64,000 bases of DNA from Macrobrachium rosenbergii (GCF_040412425.1 NC_089753.1:42911413-42975412); one strand, 5' to 3'; positions 1 to 12,134 are shown, counted from the first letter of the stretch. The notes: generated from the letters alone by a model not told the origin. A program made the numbers and translations.

Positions 1-1090
1 TAAATACATAATAGCGACGTGTATAAATGCCGTATGTATACATTGATGTAAGCAAACATACTCCAATATATCAGCACACGCGTACATGGTATACCAACAT
101 TCAAAAATACCTCCTCACCGACTTCCCATTCAGAAAGTTCTCCCTGACTTCCCTCCCTCAGGGACGTCGTGCCGGATTTCCCCCCAGCAAGAGAGTGGTC
201 ACAAATCTACCCCTTTACAGGCGATACTCCGTGCTTAACTTGATTGGATCTGGATTAATAAAGTACGTACAGTCACTCATATAAGTTCGTGGATGTCCGG
301 GTATTTGGGAGAGATTCCTATTTCGCTCCTTTCTGGACGACAGGTGTCTGCTAGAGCGAGACTGGTCTAAATGTTCAACTACCTAATTCTGCTGGAGAAA
401 TTGTTAACTTATGCGAGTAAGTTATTCAACTGTTTATTGTGTTATCTTATATTTTTATTAATCAATTAATTCAATTATTCATTTGTTTATTTATTTATTC
501 ATTTATTTACTTGCATATTCATTTTCATTTAGATATATATTTGACTCGATGCGTTCTTTTTCCTCTTTTCTTTCTCCTTTAACCAGTTACTTTTTCTCGC
601 CTTTCTACGTGTAGTCAAGATATATTCCATACCGTTTCTTTGTGGGAAAACAGTAAAAATCACACAACACAAATTATAATAAAAAAAAAGAATTGTATAA
701 ATAACATATGTTTATTATTATCAAAACCTACAATATAAGAATAATCGTTAATAAATCAGATGATATGGTGATCTAAGATATTAATGCAACGTCTAACAGT
801 AAAAGAACAAGTGTCAAAATAAATAAGTTTTATAAAACTACTATGATTAGCAGGACATCATAATGTTACTACAGATACCATAAAACATAAATAAAATAAA
901 ACAGAATATACTGAATATTTTCAAGAGAAAAAAACATTAGAATATTTCATTACTGCCATTCTTATTTTAATATAAGACAATAAATCACAAGGCATAAGTT
1001 ATAAATACAAAAGATAACAGATGATTCATAGCCATCTAACCAAATTACAACAGCATTTATTTTTAAATTCCAATATTCATATCTGAATGA
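1..1090. other. AT-rich stretch, no gene recognised
   Basis: No open frame here looks like a protein. Around 107-250 the sequence is pyrimidine-rich and faintly resembles the decayed edge of the 41-bp minisatellite at 4.2-5.0 kb (repeated phrases such as gacttcc and ggacgtcgt). From about 400 onward it is low-complexity AT-rich DNA. Confidence 0.5.
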
Positions 1091-1112
1091 AAGTTACAGC
1101 ATCTCCAATCCA

Positions 1113-2189
1113 TTAATACCTGCCCCAACCCCCATTAGCTTGAATAATTGTATCAAGTCTTTCTGGGACGGAGTCTACTAGACGTTGGCAATAGTTGGGT
1201 AAACGCCTTAAATTTTCCCACTCAGACACGGCATGATCAACTATTGCTTCTCGAGTCCGCTCTTCCTGTAGATCCCATGTCCTGACCATCATTGCCCACA
1301 CGTTTTCAATTACATTGATGTCACAACCTTTGCTTGGCCAGTCTATGACAATGATATCTGGATGCTGTCGAAACCAATCCCCGACTAAGTGGCTTGTGTG
1401 GATGGAGCTTTTATCATGAACAAAATGAATTGGATTTGGAGCAGGAATCGCTGTTGCGCGAATAGAGGGAATAATTGCTTCGAGTATCTCTATATATTGC
1501 CTAGCATCCAGGTTGCCATTAATCCTGGTCAAGTCCCCTAGTCCCCAGACCACATCCAACCATGGAAGCTCACACTCTGGCGTCCGCTTCTTTTCAATTC
1601 CTGTATGTTTTGGAGTTCAAATCTTGTGTTCAAAGGTCGCCAGCATGTGTGATTTTTGCTGCCGTTGTTTGAAAAGATTTCTCGTCTGTCCATATTACAG
1701 AATTCCAAAATTTTGATCATATACATCTTGGGTGTATCTTCTTGCAAATCTCAGTCGTGCCGTCTTGTTTTCCTGACTTAGCTTTTCTTTTCTAGCTGGG
1801 ATACTGCATCGAAAACCAAGCTCATTAAGATGGCGTCTAGTTGTCTCAGGATTAAATTGTAAATTTAGTTCTTGAGTTAGGTCAACTGCTGATGACTGTG
1901 GCCTCTCCATCACAGTTTGGGCAATACGCTGATCGTCTTCAGCAGTTAAAATCCTTGGTCGCCCACTTCTTGGACGGGTAGCGACACTACCTTCCCCGTC
2001 AAATCTATTTAACCATTTGGTTACTGTTTTAACATTTAGCCCCATGGTTCTAGCTATGGCTGTCCTATTCATTCCAGCGTCTCTCATGCCAATAATCGCT
2101 CCACGTTGGCTGATAATCTCGGGCCGATCTGCACGCCCTGTTACCTTATGCACTCTCTGTTGGATCCGGGGTCTATGAACACCGTCCAT
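1113..2189 (-). pseudogene. Tc1/mariner-like transposase, frameshifted relic
   Basis: This encoded a cut-and-paste DDE transposase. The N-terminal part reads open from 2189 to 1695 (164 residues). It has a helix-turn-helix region (residues ~25-63) and the family's GRPR motif at residues 76-79, followed by a second DNA-binding half. The catalytic part continues from 1559 to 1113 in another frame. It carries an HDKSSIHTS block (second Asp), a DWPS block and a DINVIENVW block (catalytic Glu). The segment between (about 1695-1560) has stops and frame changes, so no intact protein can be made. The second Asp and the Glu are separated by 35 residues by my count, against the 34 usual for Tc1. Terminal inverted repeats were not identified. 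The family call is firm; the exact subfamily is not. Confidence 0.85.
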
Positions 2190-2341
2190 TCTGATTTGGC
2201 AAGGAAAAATGATACATTATCCTATGTGTTACGAAAATAAGATTGGATTGGAGTATATAATTAGTCTTTAAGCAAAGCATTGGGGCAGCAAAGGCCATAC
2301 AGTGCTTTGAATTAAAGAATAGGTCAGAGAAAATGGATAGC

Positions 2342-2401
<60 letters not shown>

Positions 2402-2587
2402 CCAAAGAAAACTCATAATCACATGAGTCAATACAATGGAAAAGTAAATCCACAATGGTGTGACTGTTTAGTTTTGTTATTTAAAATATACAGCAGAAAG
2501 CTTTCGAAGACCTGCACGGCCCTCCTTGTCAATCTCAATTTTAAATAACAAAACTAAACAGTCACACCATTGTGGATTTACTTTTCC

Positions 2588-2655
<68 letters not shown>
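2342..2655. repeat. Two (AAT)n tracts enclosing a 50-bp-arm hairpin
   Basis: (AAT)n runs occupy 2342-2400 and 2588-2655. Between them, 2438-2487 and 2540-2589 form a perfect inverted repeat of about 50 bp around a ~52-bp loop. Open frames across this block are poly-Asn or poly-Leu and are not genes. Confidence 0.9.
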
Positions 2656-2658
<3 letters not shown>

Positions 2659-2705
2659 AAGCCGAAATATGGACAGTAGATACAAATTGTTTTTAGAATT
2701 CAAAC

Positions 2706-3250
2706 CGGTAGTTCTTAACTTTTTATCCGATAACCCCCAAAGGCATCTCAGGATATTGCCTGGACTCCCAACGGTCCGACACCACCCGAGCATGTGTGCT
2801 CACGTGGCAGGGGTGGTTAGTAAGTTCCAAATTGGTAAAAGTTTTCAGTTCAATATAAAGCCGAAAGGAAAAGATTAAAACAATAGTTTTAGATAGCAAA
2901 AATCAGTGAATTGTTATCCTTGTCAAATAAAATGTGGTCAACACCCTTCTACTCTTAAGACTACTCATCAGTGTAGATTTTTATATATTTTTTTTTACCT
3001 TTATGTAGGGTAGTAATTTAGAATGAATATCAAAATTCAGTCACTTCAAATGACCCATTCCCATTAATATAAGTTTTTATCCCTACATAATGAGAAACCA
3101 AGTCATGGAAATTTCTTGATATTGCTGTGGTAGGAGTCAATGCTAAAGAAATAAACAAAATTAAGATATAATCCTTTTAACCCTTTGTGACCCCCCAAAT
3201 AAACCCAAATGACCCCTCAGGGATCACAACACCCAGTTTAAGAACCACTG
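2706..3250. mobile_element. Non-autonomous hAT-like element (MITE), about 545 bp
   Basis: The right end reads, in reverse complement, cagtggttcttaaac, a typical hAT terminal inverted repeat. The left end at 2706 reads cggtagttcttaac, a diverged partner. The flanks are attcaaac (2698-2705) and attcagac (3251-3258). They match at 7 of 8 positions, as expected for the 8-bp target duplication of hAT elements. No transposase frame lies inside. Only the ends are diagnostic. Confidence 0.6.
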
Positions 3251-3258
3251 ATTCAGAC

Positions 3259-3613
3259 TGTAAACCAAGCTCTGAGACAGCAAAGGGAATTGAGTGCTGT
3301 TTTAAGAATCAATCCGAGAGTGGACAGCAAGAATAAACAACGTTGACGAATGGAGGGATAGTTGTATAACAATTATATTTGCAGATAGGCCTAGGGGATG
3401 AAGGGGAGCTACGAAGACCCTTAGCTAATGCCTTCGTTACACAGCGAAAGGTGGAATGACAGCAATATCCTTCCAACGGGAGAGAGAAAGAAAGAAATTA
3501 ACTAGATCTTAACAATCTCCATACAAAAATTGAATTTGACCTCATCTAAGCTGAAATAGACTTTTTATCCCAACATGGTCAGACATACAGTAAGCAGCAT
3601 TAAATATAATTTA

Positions 3614-3617
<4 letters not shown>
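3259..3617. other. No feature recognised
   Basis: Mixed-composition DNA between the hAT-like element and an (AT)n run. There is no convincing open frame and no repeat that I can match elsewhere in the window. Confidence 0.4.

Positions 3618-3664
<47 letters not shown>
3618..3664. repeat. (AT)n microsatellite
   Basis: Uninterrupted AT dinucleotide run of about 47 bp. Confidence 0.95.
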
Positions 3665-3667
<3 letters not shown>

Positions 3668-4159
3668 ATATAATTCAATAAACTTATAGAATTAATCTTT
3701 CCTGAATAATGTCTTACGTGTTTGGGGTTTATTTCTTCTTTTTTCCTTGGCGAGACTGTTGACGCAGGAATCAGAGGTGTTCCATTACGACGTTCGTTGG
3801 GCGACAACCGATTCATTGATTGTTTTTTTTTTTTTTTGTATTCAATTAATAGCATTACAACTTAATAGAAACCTAAGTATCTCTTCTAAGCTTCCTACCT
3901 TATCAGATCAAAAATAATGTATAATCTTATCATGATAACTGATGATTAAAACTGATTGGCAAACAACCTTGTCTAACCAAATTACACCATAAGAGTTTCG
4001 GAGTGCCCGCCTCACGTCAGTACACAGACCCGTTGTCCAGTAAGAGGTCAGATGGAATTCACCTTTATGCCCGGAGACATCCACGAACTTATATGAGTGA
4101 CTTTACTCTACTGATCGTGGACTGGATGTCATCTTGGAGTTCACCCGATGCGGAGGTCA

Positions 4160-4990
4160 TCCCAGACTTTTCCTTGTGGGGACAATGTCCTAGACCTGGT
4201 CCCCAGACTTTTCCCTGTGGGGACAATGTTCTAGACCTAGTCCCCAGACTTTTCCCTGTGGGGACAATGTCCTAGACCTGGTCCCCAGACTTTTCCTTGT
4301 GGAGACAATGTCTTAAACCTAGTCCCCAGACTTTTCCCTGTGGGGACAATGCCCTAGACCTAGTCCCTAGACTTTTCCTTGTGGGGACAATGCCCTAGAC
4401 CCAGTCCCCAGACTTTTCCCTGTGGAGACAAAGTCCTAGACCTAGTCCCAGACTTTTCCATGTGGGGGGACAACGTCCTAGACCTAGTCCCCAGACTTTC
4501 CCCGTGGGGACAATGTCCTAGACCTAGCCCCCTGACTTCCACCTGCAGGGACACTGTCCCCAGACTTTCACCCGCACATACGTTGTCCTAAACTCACCCC
4601 ACCTGCAGGAACCTACACCCAGACTGTCCCCTGTGGGGACGTCATCCCTGTCTTTCCCCTTTGGAAATTATTCCTTAACTTCCCCTCCTCAGAGATAGTG
4701 TCCTGGACTTAACCTGCAGGACGTCGTAATTTACTTACCGCAGCTGGTACCTCATTCCATCCTTTTTCGTTTAGGGATGTCATCCCAGACTTTTTTCTGA
4801 GGGAAACCCGTCCCAGACTTCCCACTCAAGAGGAACTTGTTCGAGATTCCCCCAACTAGGAAGCTCGTCGCAGAATTCCTCCTATACAAACCTCATCCTA
4901 GGCTTCCCATGCAAGGACCTGATCCTTAACTTTCCCACACGGGGACTTCATCCTGGACTTCACCTTCCACTGACATCATCTATAACTTCA
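4160..4990. repeat. Minisatellite, ~41-bp unit
   Basis: From 4160 to about 4560 there are roughly ten units of ~41 bp with the core cagacttttccctgtgggg followed by acaatgtcctagacctagt. Unit identity is highest at 4190-4400. To the right (4560-4990) the units decay into shorter pyrimidine-rich phrases that still show the alternation of gacttcc and ggac/catc words. Open frames on both strands in this block follow the repeat and are not genes. Confidence 0.85.
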
Positions 4991-4999
4991 CCCCGAAAG

Positions 5000-5515
5000 T
5001 GAGAACGCGATTTCACATAGATAAAAACTTGAAAAATAATAAAAGCATGAAGACTTTCACACCCAGATCAATATTTTTGATAGGCTAGTGAAAACTTGAA
5101 TGTAAGCTTTTCCACTGGTTTCGAATGATCCATTACCATAAAAATATTCAGTGGCATTGTCTGGGAATATCGTGTAACGTACGACTAACATACCGATGTT
5201 TCCATCTTCAACTCCCTATAAGGAGTTACAAAAAAATGGTTACTGTTAGAGTCCTATAAAAATTCCTCTTTTCATTCTTCTTATTGTTGTTGTTGCTGTT
5301 GCTCTTGTTGTAAATAGTGATAATTAGTGATAATGACAAGGATATTGATAAGTCCCACAGAAAGTACATACGATACGAATTACAGTCGAAATGGCACAAA
5401 ATAGGCTAAGATATTCTTCAATTCCTTTTCTATTTGCCCTTTCCTGACCATGAAAGCAAACGTTACTTGTCAATTATAACTTTGTGTATTTATTTATATG
5501 CATGTCAATTAATCT
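5000..5515. other. No feature recognised
   Basis: AT-rich unique DNA with no supported gene. Confidence 0.4.
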
Positions 5516-5519
5516 TCAT

Positions 5520-5872
5520 TTTTTAGTTTTCTGTAAAAGAAAACTATCGGTGGCTTGTCTGTCCGTCCGCACTTTTTCTGTCCGCCCTCAGATCTTAAAA
5601 ACTACTGAGGCTGGAGGGCTGCAAATTGGTATGTTGATCATCCACCCTCTAATCATCAAACATACCAAATTTCAGCCCTCTAGCCTTAGTATTTTTTATT
5701 TTATTTAAGGTTAAAGTTGGCCACGGTCGTGCGTCAGGCACCGCAACAACACAGGCCACCACGGCCGGCTGATAGTTTCATGGACCGTGGCTGAGAGTTT
5801 CATACAGTATTATACGCTGTACAGAAAACTCGATTGCGCCGAACAATCTTCGGCGCATTTTTTATTTGTTTT
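5520..5872 (+). mobile_element. Interspersed hairpin-rich repeat, family A, full copy
   Basis: One of four copies in the window (others at 11939, 47678 and 58172). It begins with a short hairpin, agttttctgtaaaagaaaact. It contains a longer imperfect palindrome at 5602-5690 (ggagggctgcaaattggtat against its inverse, around tgatcatcca). It ends with a GC hairpin, gcgccgaacaatcttcggcgc, followed by a T run. There is no coding capacity. It is probably a non-autonomous element; the class is unknown to me. Confidence 0.75.
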
Positions 5873-5954
5873 ATGTCGATTTTTCTTTTCTCTCTTTGTC
5901 GTACATGGGTAGGCCATTGGCCTTTAAATACCGTATAAATATTTGTATATTTTG

Positions 5955-5956
<2 letters not shown>

Positions 5957-6012
<56 letters not shown>

Positions 6013-6032
6013 TTAATAATAATAATAATAAT
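5957..6032. repeat. (AAT)n microsatellite
   Basis: AAT run with one TATTAAT interruption near 6011. Confidence 0.95.
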
Positions 6033-6504
6033 AGTTGCATTAGAAGCACAACACAGGCGAATGTGTTTGGAACAAGCAAGCAAGAAGGCCACGGCATATC
6101 AGCCATTAGTCTTAACTCCATTCAACTAACCTGTCAGGTGATTCTCGGCCGTTCCGTAACGCCAGTTTGTCACACCAAATCAATCAATAGAAAAAATATC
6201 CCGTCCTCTCATCCCTCACCCACTCGCCAGGTAATGTTCGTGACACCAATTAACTTGGCCGCTGCAACGTCAGAGGAACAGAACGATCACTCAACGTGAT
6301 AACTCGATTAACTGCGATAAAGGCAATATATCCACATTGCAGCATTTCGTGTCAATGGTCTCCACTCCAGTGACGTCATGGGAACTGGGCAAAGGTCAAT
6401 GTAATGTTCGGTTTATGAATTCACTGTAAGTGGGAATAACGTACTTAGAACCTGAACTTAAATGGAATATATAGAAGAGTCAATATCAACTTCTACCTTG
6501 CTTG

Positions 6505-6645
6505 AGAGCCGAATAGTCAAGCCTGACTATTTGCCGAAAAGGCAACTGGTCGAAATATGTTTGGCCGACTGACAACTAGTCGAATTACAAACAGGTCGAA
6601 TACCATTTGATGGAAAGGACAATTAGTCGAAAAGCTTAATTTTTT
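6505..6645. repeat. Array of short diverged tcgaa words
   Basis: The phrases aactggtcgaaat, aactagtcgaatt, aacaggtcgaat and aattagtcgaaaa recur at irregular spacing. This resembles one arm of the inverted word arrays at 19988-20210 and 59390-59645, but the word is different and no opposite arm or core was found here. Confidence 0.5.
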
Positions 6646-7002
6646 TCAACTGGCTCGTTAACTTTATACGTTATCATGGCATGGTTATAATAAGCACTTT
6701 AGTAGTTTAGTATGCTTTAGTTTAAACAACATAAAAATTAAGTTTTAAATTCAAAACCATATCCCTCAGTCAAATGGAGTTCATCAGGACAGAAAGAGGT
6801 GCAAGAAAACTGTTCTGCGAAGGATTTGCATACTTGGTTGATAAAGCGTGGGGCAGCAAGGTTTATCTTGGATGAGTGGCAGCAAGGTTTATTTTAGATG
6901 AGAAAAACGCAAGGACTGTAATGCGAGAATGAAGACGACTGATGATGTGATTGATGGTCAGCCCTCTCAGCACTCTCATCCACCAACGATTCGCGTAATA
7001 CG

Positions 7003-7154
<152 letters not shown>

Positions 7155-8608
7155 TGCTTTTTAACTGCTGCACCGTGGAGGAGCAGAAAACTTCCAGAAC
7201 ATCAGCCGCTTCATACACTGACACAGATGGCTCATCAGCATTGCATCAAACCCCTAACACACGCACACTGAGCCATTCACATCTGCCTTCTGTGCACTCT
7301 GGCACTTCTTGGACATTAAGACCGTCCCCTTCCAATCTCCCTATCGTGCTCCCTTCCCAAAGAGTCTATATGGTGCATTCTCCACCGGCTTATAGCCGTG
7401 CTTTATTCCAAATATTTCCCCTACATTTTCAATGCCTACCTTCTTTCCTCTCACTCATTTTCTAATTTTCTTCTTAACTACTTCATCCATCTTTTTGTAT
7501 AACTGAACATATATCTCTTCTATCACGAAACTGCGCTTTCGTACGCCAGTCTATAGATTTAAAGCAAAGTAAAAATTCATGAACGTGCGAAGATAATTGC
7601 TCATTCCGACGTCTTCTAGTAAATATCACCCAAAATTATGACCACATCTGCTATTTCCAGCCGTATGAAAACAACTAAAAAATATACGATGTCATCTAGT
7701 GGTCAACTCGCCATACCCCGCTTTCGCCCAACGCTGAAATAGAAGACCGTCTTCCGTCCCTCCCATAATGCCAAAGCAATTGAAAACATTCCCTAGTCCC
7801 TTCCTATCTGCAATAATTATGCAGTACGGATGCGAAACTCGGCAGCGACATTTCAGTGCAACATTCTGTCCTCCGTTCCTCTGCGTGCAATAAATCTTCC
7901 TCCTCTCGCAGTTCTATCTTTCCTATATTGGGAGCCGTGTACAAACGCCACCCCCGATTCACCCAAATACCTGCACAGGGGGTCCCACTACCCCGACACA
8001 GTGGATTTTTTCCCTCCCTTTTTTTAGGGGGTTGTCCCTGCACATCGCAGCTAAACCCTACTGACTCGTCCTAACAATGGGGGAAGGAATAGGGAGGTTA
8101 GGGATATGTATGGGGAGGGATGGGGAGTGGGGGAAGGATTTTTGGGGGATGGGGGTGCAGTCCCTAGTGGACCATTACGTCACTGAAACCGATCAGCGTG
8201 TCAGGTTTATAAATGACACCGTCCCAGCTTATTGAGGCTACGTTTGTTAGGGACTCCTCATCGTTACTCACTCAAAGCGAGAGAGAGAGAGATAGCAAAG
8301 ATAACTGGGCATGTCAAAACAAATATTCTTCTAGTTGTCAGTATCACAATGCAAGCACATGTCATTAAAAAAATAGATAAATATATAAATGATATATATA
8401 CATATATACAATGTATATGTATATATACATGTATGTATGTATATAAACTGAATGTATATCCCAGAGGTTACTGAAACAACAGAGTGAAACGTTTTCAATG
8501 CCTTAGAGTAAAGGCGGAACATCTTGCATTATAATGTTTCAATTTCCTCGAGGCTATATACTCTATTCACAATTCATATAACACGTTCTTATTCCCATGA
8601 TAGAAGTT

Positions 8609-8614
<6 letters not shown>
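7155..8614. other. No gene recognised
   Basis: Mixed DNA, with a C-rich then G-rich stretch at about 7890-8160 (a run of g-rich phrases at 8080-8160) and a short imperfect (TA) area near 8385-8450. Several overlapping short open frames occur at 7800-8075, but none resembles a known protein. Confidence 0.4.
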
Positions 8615-8677
<63 letters not shown>

Positions 8678-8686
8678 CTGTATGTG

Positions 8687-8736
<50 letters not shown>

Positions 8737-8745
8737 CTGTATGTG

Positions 8746-8804
<59 letters not shown>

Positions 8805-8835
8805 ATATTATATATATTATATATATAATATACTG

Positions 8836-8910
<75 letters not shown>
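8615..8910. repeat. Compound (TA)n block with three spacer copies
   Basis: About 300 bp of TA repeats interrupted three times by the same spacer, aatatactgtatgtgtata (near 8671, 8729 and 8827). The block therefore expanded as a larger unit as well as by dinucleotide slippage. Confidence 0.9.
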
Positions 8911-8913
<3 letters not shown>

Positions 8914-9166
8914 GCAAGGGATCGGAGTGGAGTGAAAAACGATTGAATTCCGTAAAAATATGAATTCGGTCTTTCACGGAAGAACACCAAACGCGCACTC
9001 CCCCACTAAAATGTTCAAGAAGTCATATATCTCTCATACTTAACTTATCGTGAATAGCATCAACAAAATAAACAAATAAAAAAAAAGACTGCAACGAAAT
9101 ACATCTAAATCTAACACAGGAAAAACTAGCCGAGAAAAACGCTTCCCACTCCGACGCAAATATCGA

Positions 9167-9169
<3 letters not shown>

Positions 9170-9224
<55 letters not shown>
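9170..9224. repeat. (CT)n microsatellite
   Basis: Uninterrupted CT run of about 55 bp. Confidence 0.95.
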
Positions 9225-9227
<3 letters not shown>

Positions 9228-9699
9228 GGATGAATACGGAGGTCTTTATCTATTTGCGCTTGGCGGAGGTCCGGCCAGACAGACGAATTAAGCAAGAGAG
9301 ATTAATTGTTAACATCAGGGGAAAAGAAGGCGGTTAATGGCACAAAGAGGCTCGGAAAACTACGGCAGGTGATGGATGCACTGAGTGGAAAACTTCCTTT
9401 CTGAAAAAGAATGACTGAAAATTTCGCTGTAAAAATACGATAGGGGAAAGTTGTCTGGGGGATAATGGATTTTTGAAGTGTCATTGGCCTTCACATTGAG
9501 AGAATCATATTGCGAAAGTATAGCGATTACATTAAAAATTGATACCGAGCAAATCTTTTATAGTTAACTGCAGTACATTTCTACGCATACCTTACAATAG
9601 TGCTTGTTATTAGTCAGTATTAAATAAAGAAAACAACAAAAAGAAAATAGGAGTAAATGTTTCTTATATTATTTACCTGTACATTCCATAACATAGAGG

Positions 9700-9928
9700 A
9701 AGACAGGAAGTGTGAAGTTATATATTTCTGATCTGTTTCGGGCCTGTTTGAGTCGGTGGACAGTTAGGTCAGTAATGTTTTGGCTTGGGCAACAAGGCAC
9801 ATTTCATAATCACCGGGGTCAAAACAACACTTTGAACCACGTGATTATGAATACACTGCTGACTTGACTATCCCAGCTATTCAAACAGATCCGAAATAGA
9901 TCAGAAATATACAACTTCACGCTCCTCG
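9700..9928. mobile_element. Imperfect foldback element, ~225 bp
   Basis: The left half (aagtgtgaagttatatattt, then ctgatctgtttcgg and cctgtttgag) is the imperfect reverse complement of the right half (attcaaacagatccgaaata, gatcagaaatatacaacttc). A second inner pair is cataatcac and gtgattatg. There is no coding capacity. It looks like a small MITE-type or foldback repeat; the class is not assigned. Confidence 0.6.
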
Positions 9929-10253
9929 TATTCCCCTGTTATGGACAGTGCACGTAATTAATTTAAGAAACCTATTCTCCAGTGTTCTCTCGTATATTTC
10001 TGCCAACCAGGTCATTTTTAAAAAGGAAATGTCGGGAAGAAATGTGAAGAGGAAATGTGGCATCCCTCCATGAATGTCACATTATACCCCAGAGAGACAA
10101 TTTCATTTAGTAGCTCTGCACAGACTGTCGTCCTTCTCTCTTCACATACAAATGCCAATATTTTGCATAAACGTAACTATATGCCTATATACATTATCAC
10201 ATACGTATAAGTGGTGTAAAGAGAGCATGAACGTATATCTGTATTTACGTATA

Positions 10254-10577
10254 CAGAATAAAACAGAATACAGAATTTAGACACAAGCCGAAGCACTGGG
10301 ACTTATGAGGTCAATCAGCGATGAAACGGAAATTGACGGTAAAGAGGTCTGAAAGGTGCAGCAGGAGGAAAACCTCGTAGTTGCACCATGAATTAATATT
10401 ATTGTTAGGAGAGGGTTGAGGAAAGTAAAATAGAAGAAAAGATAATATGAACGGAGGTACACTAAAAGGAATGAAAGGGGTTGCAGCTAGGGGCCGAAGG
10501 GACGCTGCAAAGAACCTTAAGCAATGCCTACGGTGCACCGCAAGGAGGTGCACTGACGGCACTACCCCTTACGGAGG
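10254..10577 (-). mobile_element. SINE-like family S copy (full)
   Basis: Copy of a ~310-bp family seen 14 times in the window. Read in its own direction it starts with a G-rich gtagggg block, contains ggttctttgcagcgtccctt, gcaactgcgaggttttcct and tgacctcataggtcccagcg, and ends in a degenerate (ATTCT)n tail. This copy is on the minus strand and well preserved. Confidence 0.85.
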
Positions 10578-10843
10578 TATTTACGTATATAAACTCACAC
10601 ACATACACAGATATACAAACACACAGAGAGACACTTACACTCACACAAACACCTGGAATGGAAACGGAACGGGCAACTTAAACTCCTTCATCAATAAGGC
10701 AAAAGGGGCTGAAATATTCATCAGCAAAAGCTGTGGCATTTAGCGTCGGGGGAAATCGCGATGGAGAGGAATAATTCAGCATCAAGGAGGGATTCTGAAA
10801 GATTGATCAGATAAAGTAGATGGCTTTATCCCGGAGGCTGTGC

Positions 10844-10846
<3 letters not shown>

Positions 10847-10908
<62 letters not shown>

Positions 10909-11095
10909 TCGAGGAAGAGAGAAGAGAGGAAGACGCTTTCTTCAAATTCTTTTCCTTCCAAAATCTACTGGCTATTTTAGAGAGAGAGAGAGAGAGAGAG
11001 AGAGTGTGTCGTCGAGGAAGAGAGAAGGCAGCTTTCTTCAATTTCTTTTCCTTCCAAAATCTACTGATTATTTTAAATCCAATGCTAGAAGAAAG

Positions 11096-11175
<80 letters not shown>

Positions 11176-11241
11176 ATATATAAACATTTAACACAAGAAA
11201 AAGGCTCAGTACTGGAGAGCACTTAATCTTAGAAAATAATA

Positions 11242-11287
<46 letters not shown>

Positions 11288-11370
11288 ACACATTTAAACA
11301 TTTAACACAAGATAAGACTCAGTACGGGAGAGCATTTAATCTTAGAAAATGATATATGATTGAGAGAGTG
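10847..11370. repeat. (GA)n runs alternating with duplicated spacers
   Basis: GA runs lie at 10847-10905, 10979-11004, 11100-11170 and 11245-11284. The spacers are duplicates: 10906-10978 matches 11005-11080 (both hold cttttccttccaaaatctac), and 11171-11244 matches 11285-11358 (both hold aaacatttaacacaaga). Whole GA-plus-spacer units were therefore copied in tandem. Confidence 0.9.
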
Positions 11371-11938
11371 AGTTTCAAAAATTCATCTCCAGCCTTCTTT
11401 TTTTATTCTTTTTTTGACAAGGCTGCTTTAGTTATCTCTCAGTAACATTTTGACAATGTTAAAATAAAGTGTGACCTAACACTTCTAAACACTTCTGTAA
11501 AATGACAGGAAAATTATCTTATATCTGAATCCTTTTTTTTTTTTAATCCTGTTTTCTGGTTTGGTGGTAAAAGAGCAAATTTAAAGAGATATTTGACGTT
11601 CGAACAAGTAAAATGCAACGCACATGACAGAAAATATTAAGTTCATAAAAAAACAAGATTTGAGGTTTCACATTTCGTCATTCGTCACAGTTTACTGAAC
11701 GAGCATTTTCAAAATTTTAAGTGTTTTTCCAAAGTATAATAATCACCGCCTTTAACCTTATGCGTTCAACCTCGATCCGTTGATGCCCACACACCCTCTT
11801 GTTTTTCCAAGACAGGCTTCACATAATCCCCACAAAATCTCAAGCTTCACAGAAAACCAACAGACATATTCCTAACTTTTCCAACTGGACTTCAAACACC
11901 CAAATACACATCAAAACCAACTGTACTAAACCGCAACG
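11371..11938. other. No feature recognised
   Basis: AT-rich unique DNA with no supported gene. Confidence 0.4.
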
Positions 11939-12134
11939 TTTTTAGTTTTCTGTAAAAGAAAACTACTGACATGGCTATTTGTCTGTCCGTCCGCACTTTT
12001 TCTGTTCGCCCTCAGATCTTAAAAGCTACTGAGGCTAGAGGGCTGCAAAATGGTATGTTGATCATCCACCCTCCAATGATCAAACATACCAAATTGCAGC
12101 CCTCTAGCCTCAGTAGTTTTTATTTTATTTAAGA
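11939..12134 (+). mobile_element. Family A repeat, 3'-truncated copy
   Basis: Matches the first ~190 bp of the copy at 5520, including the opening hairpin and the central palindrome with agggctgcaaaatggtatgt. It stops after the attttatttaag junction. Confidence 0.8.

Noticed and set aside
2333..2878. Poly-Asn and poly-Leu frames (also at 5871-6299, 39450-39710, 41365-41676, 46760-47220, 62398-62706)
   Set aside because: They are translations of (AAT)n or (ATT)n microsatellites.
10311..10562. 60-120-codon frames inside the SINE-like copies (also at 16326-16568, 34296-34508, 39909-40274, 49746-49934, 59835-60086)
   Set aside because: The same frame recurs because the element recurs, with frameshifts between copies. 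There is no sign of protein-level conservation.
10820..11293. Arg-Glu and Leu-Ser repeat frames (also at 9023-9295, 17769-18026, 20869-21304, 38245-38544, 41578-41885)
   Set aside because: They are translations of (GA)n or (CT)n tracts.
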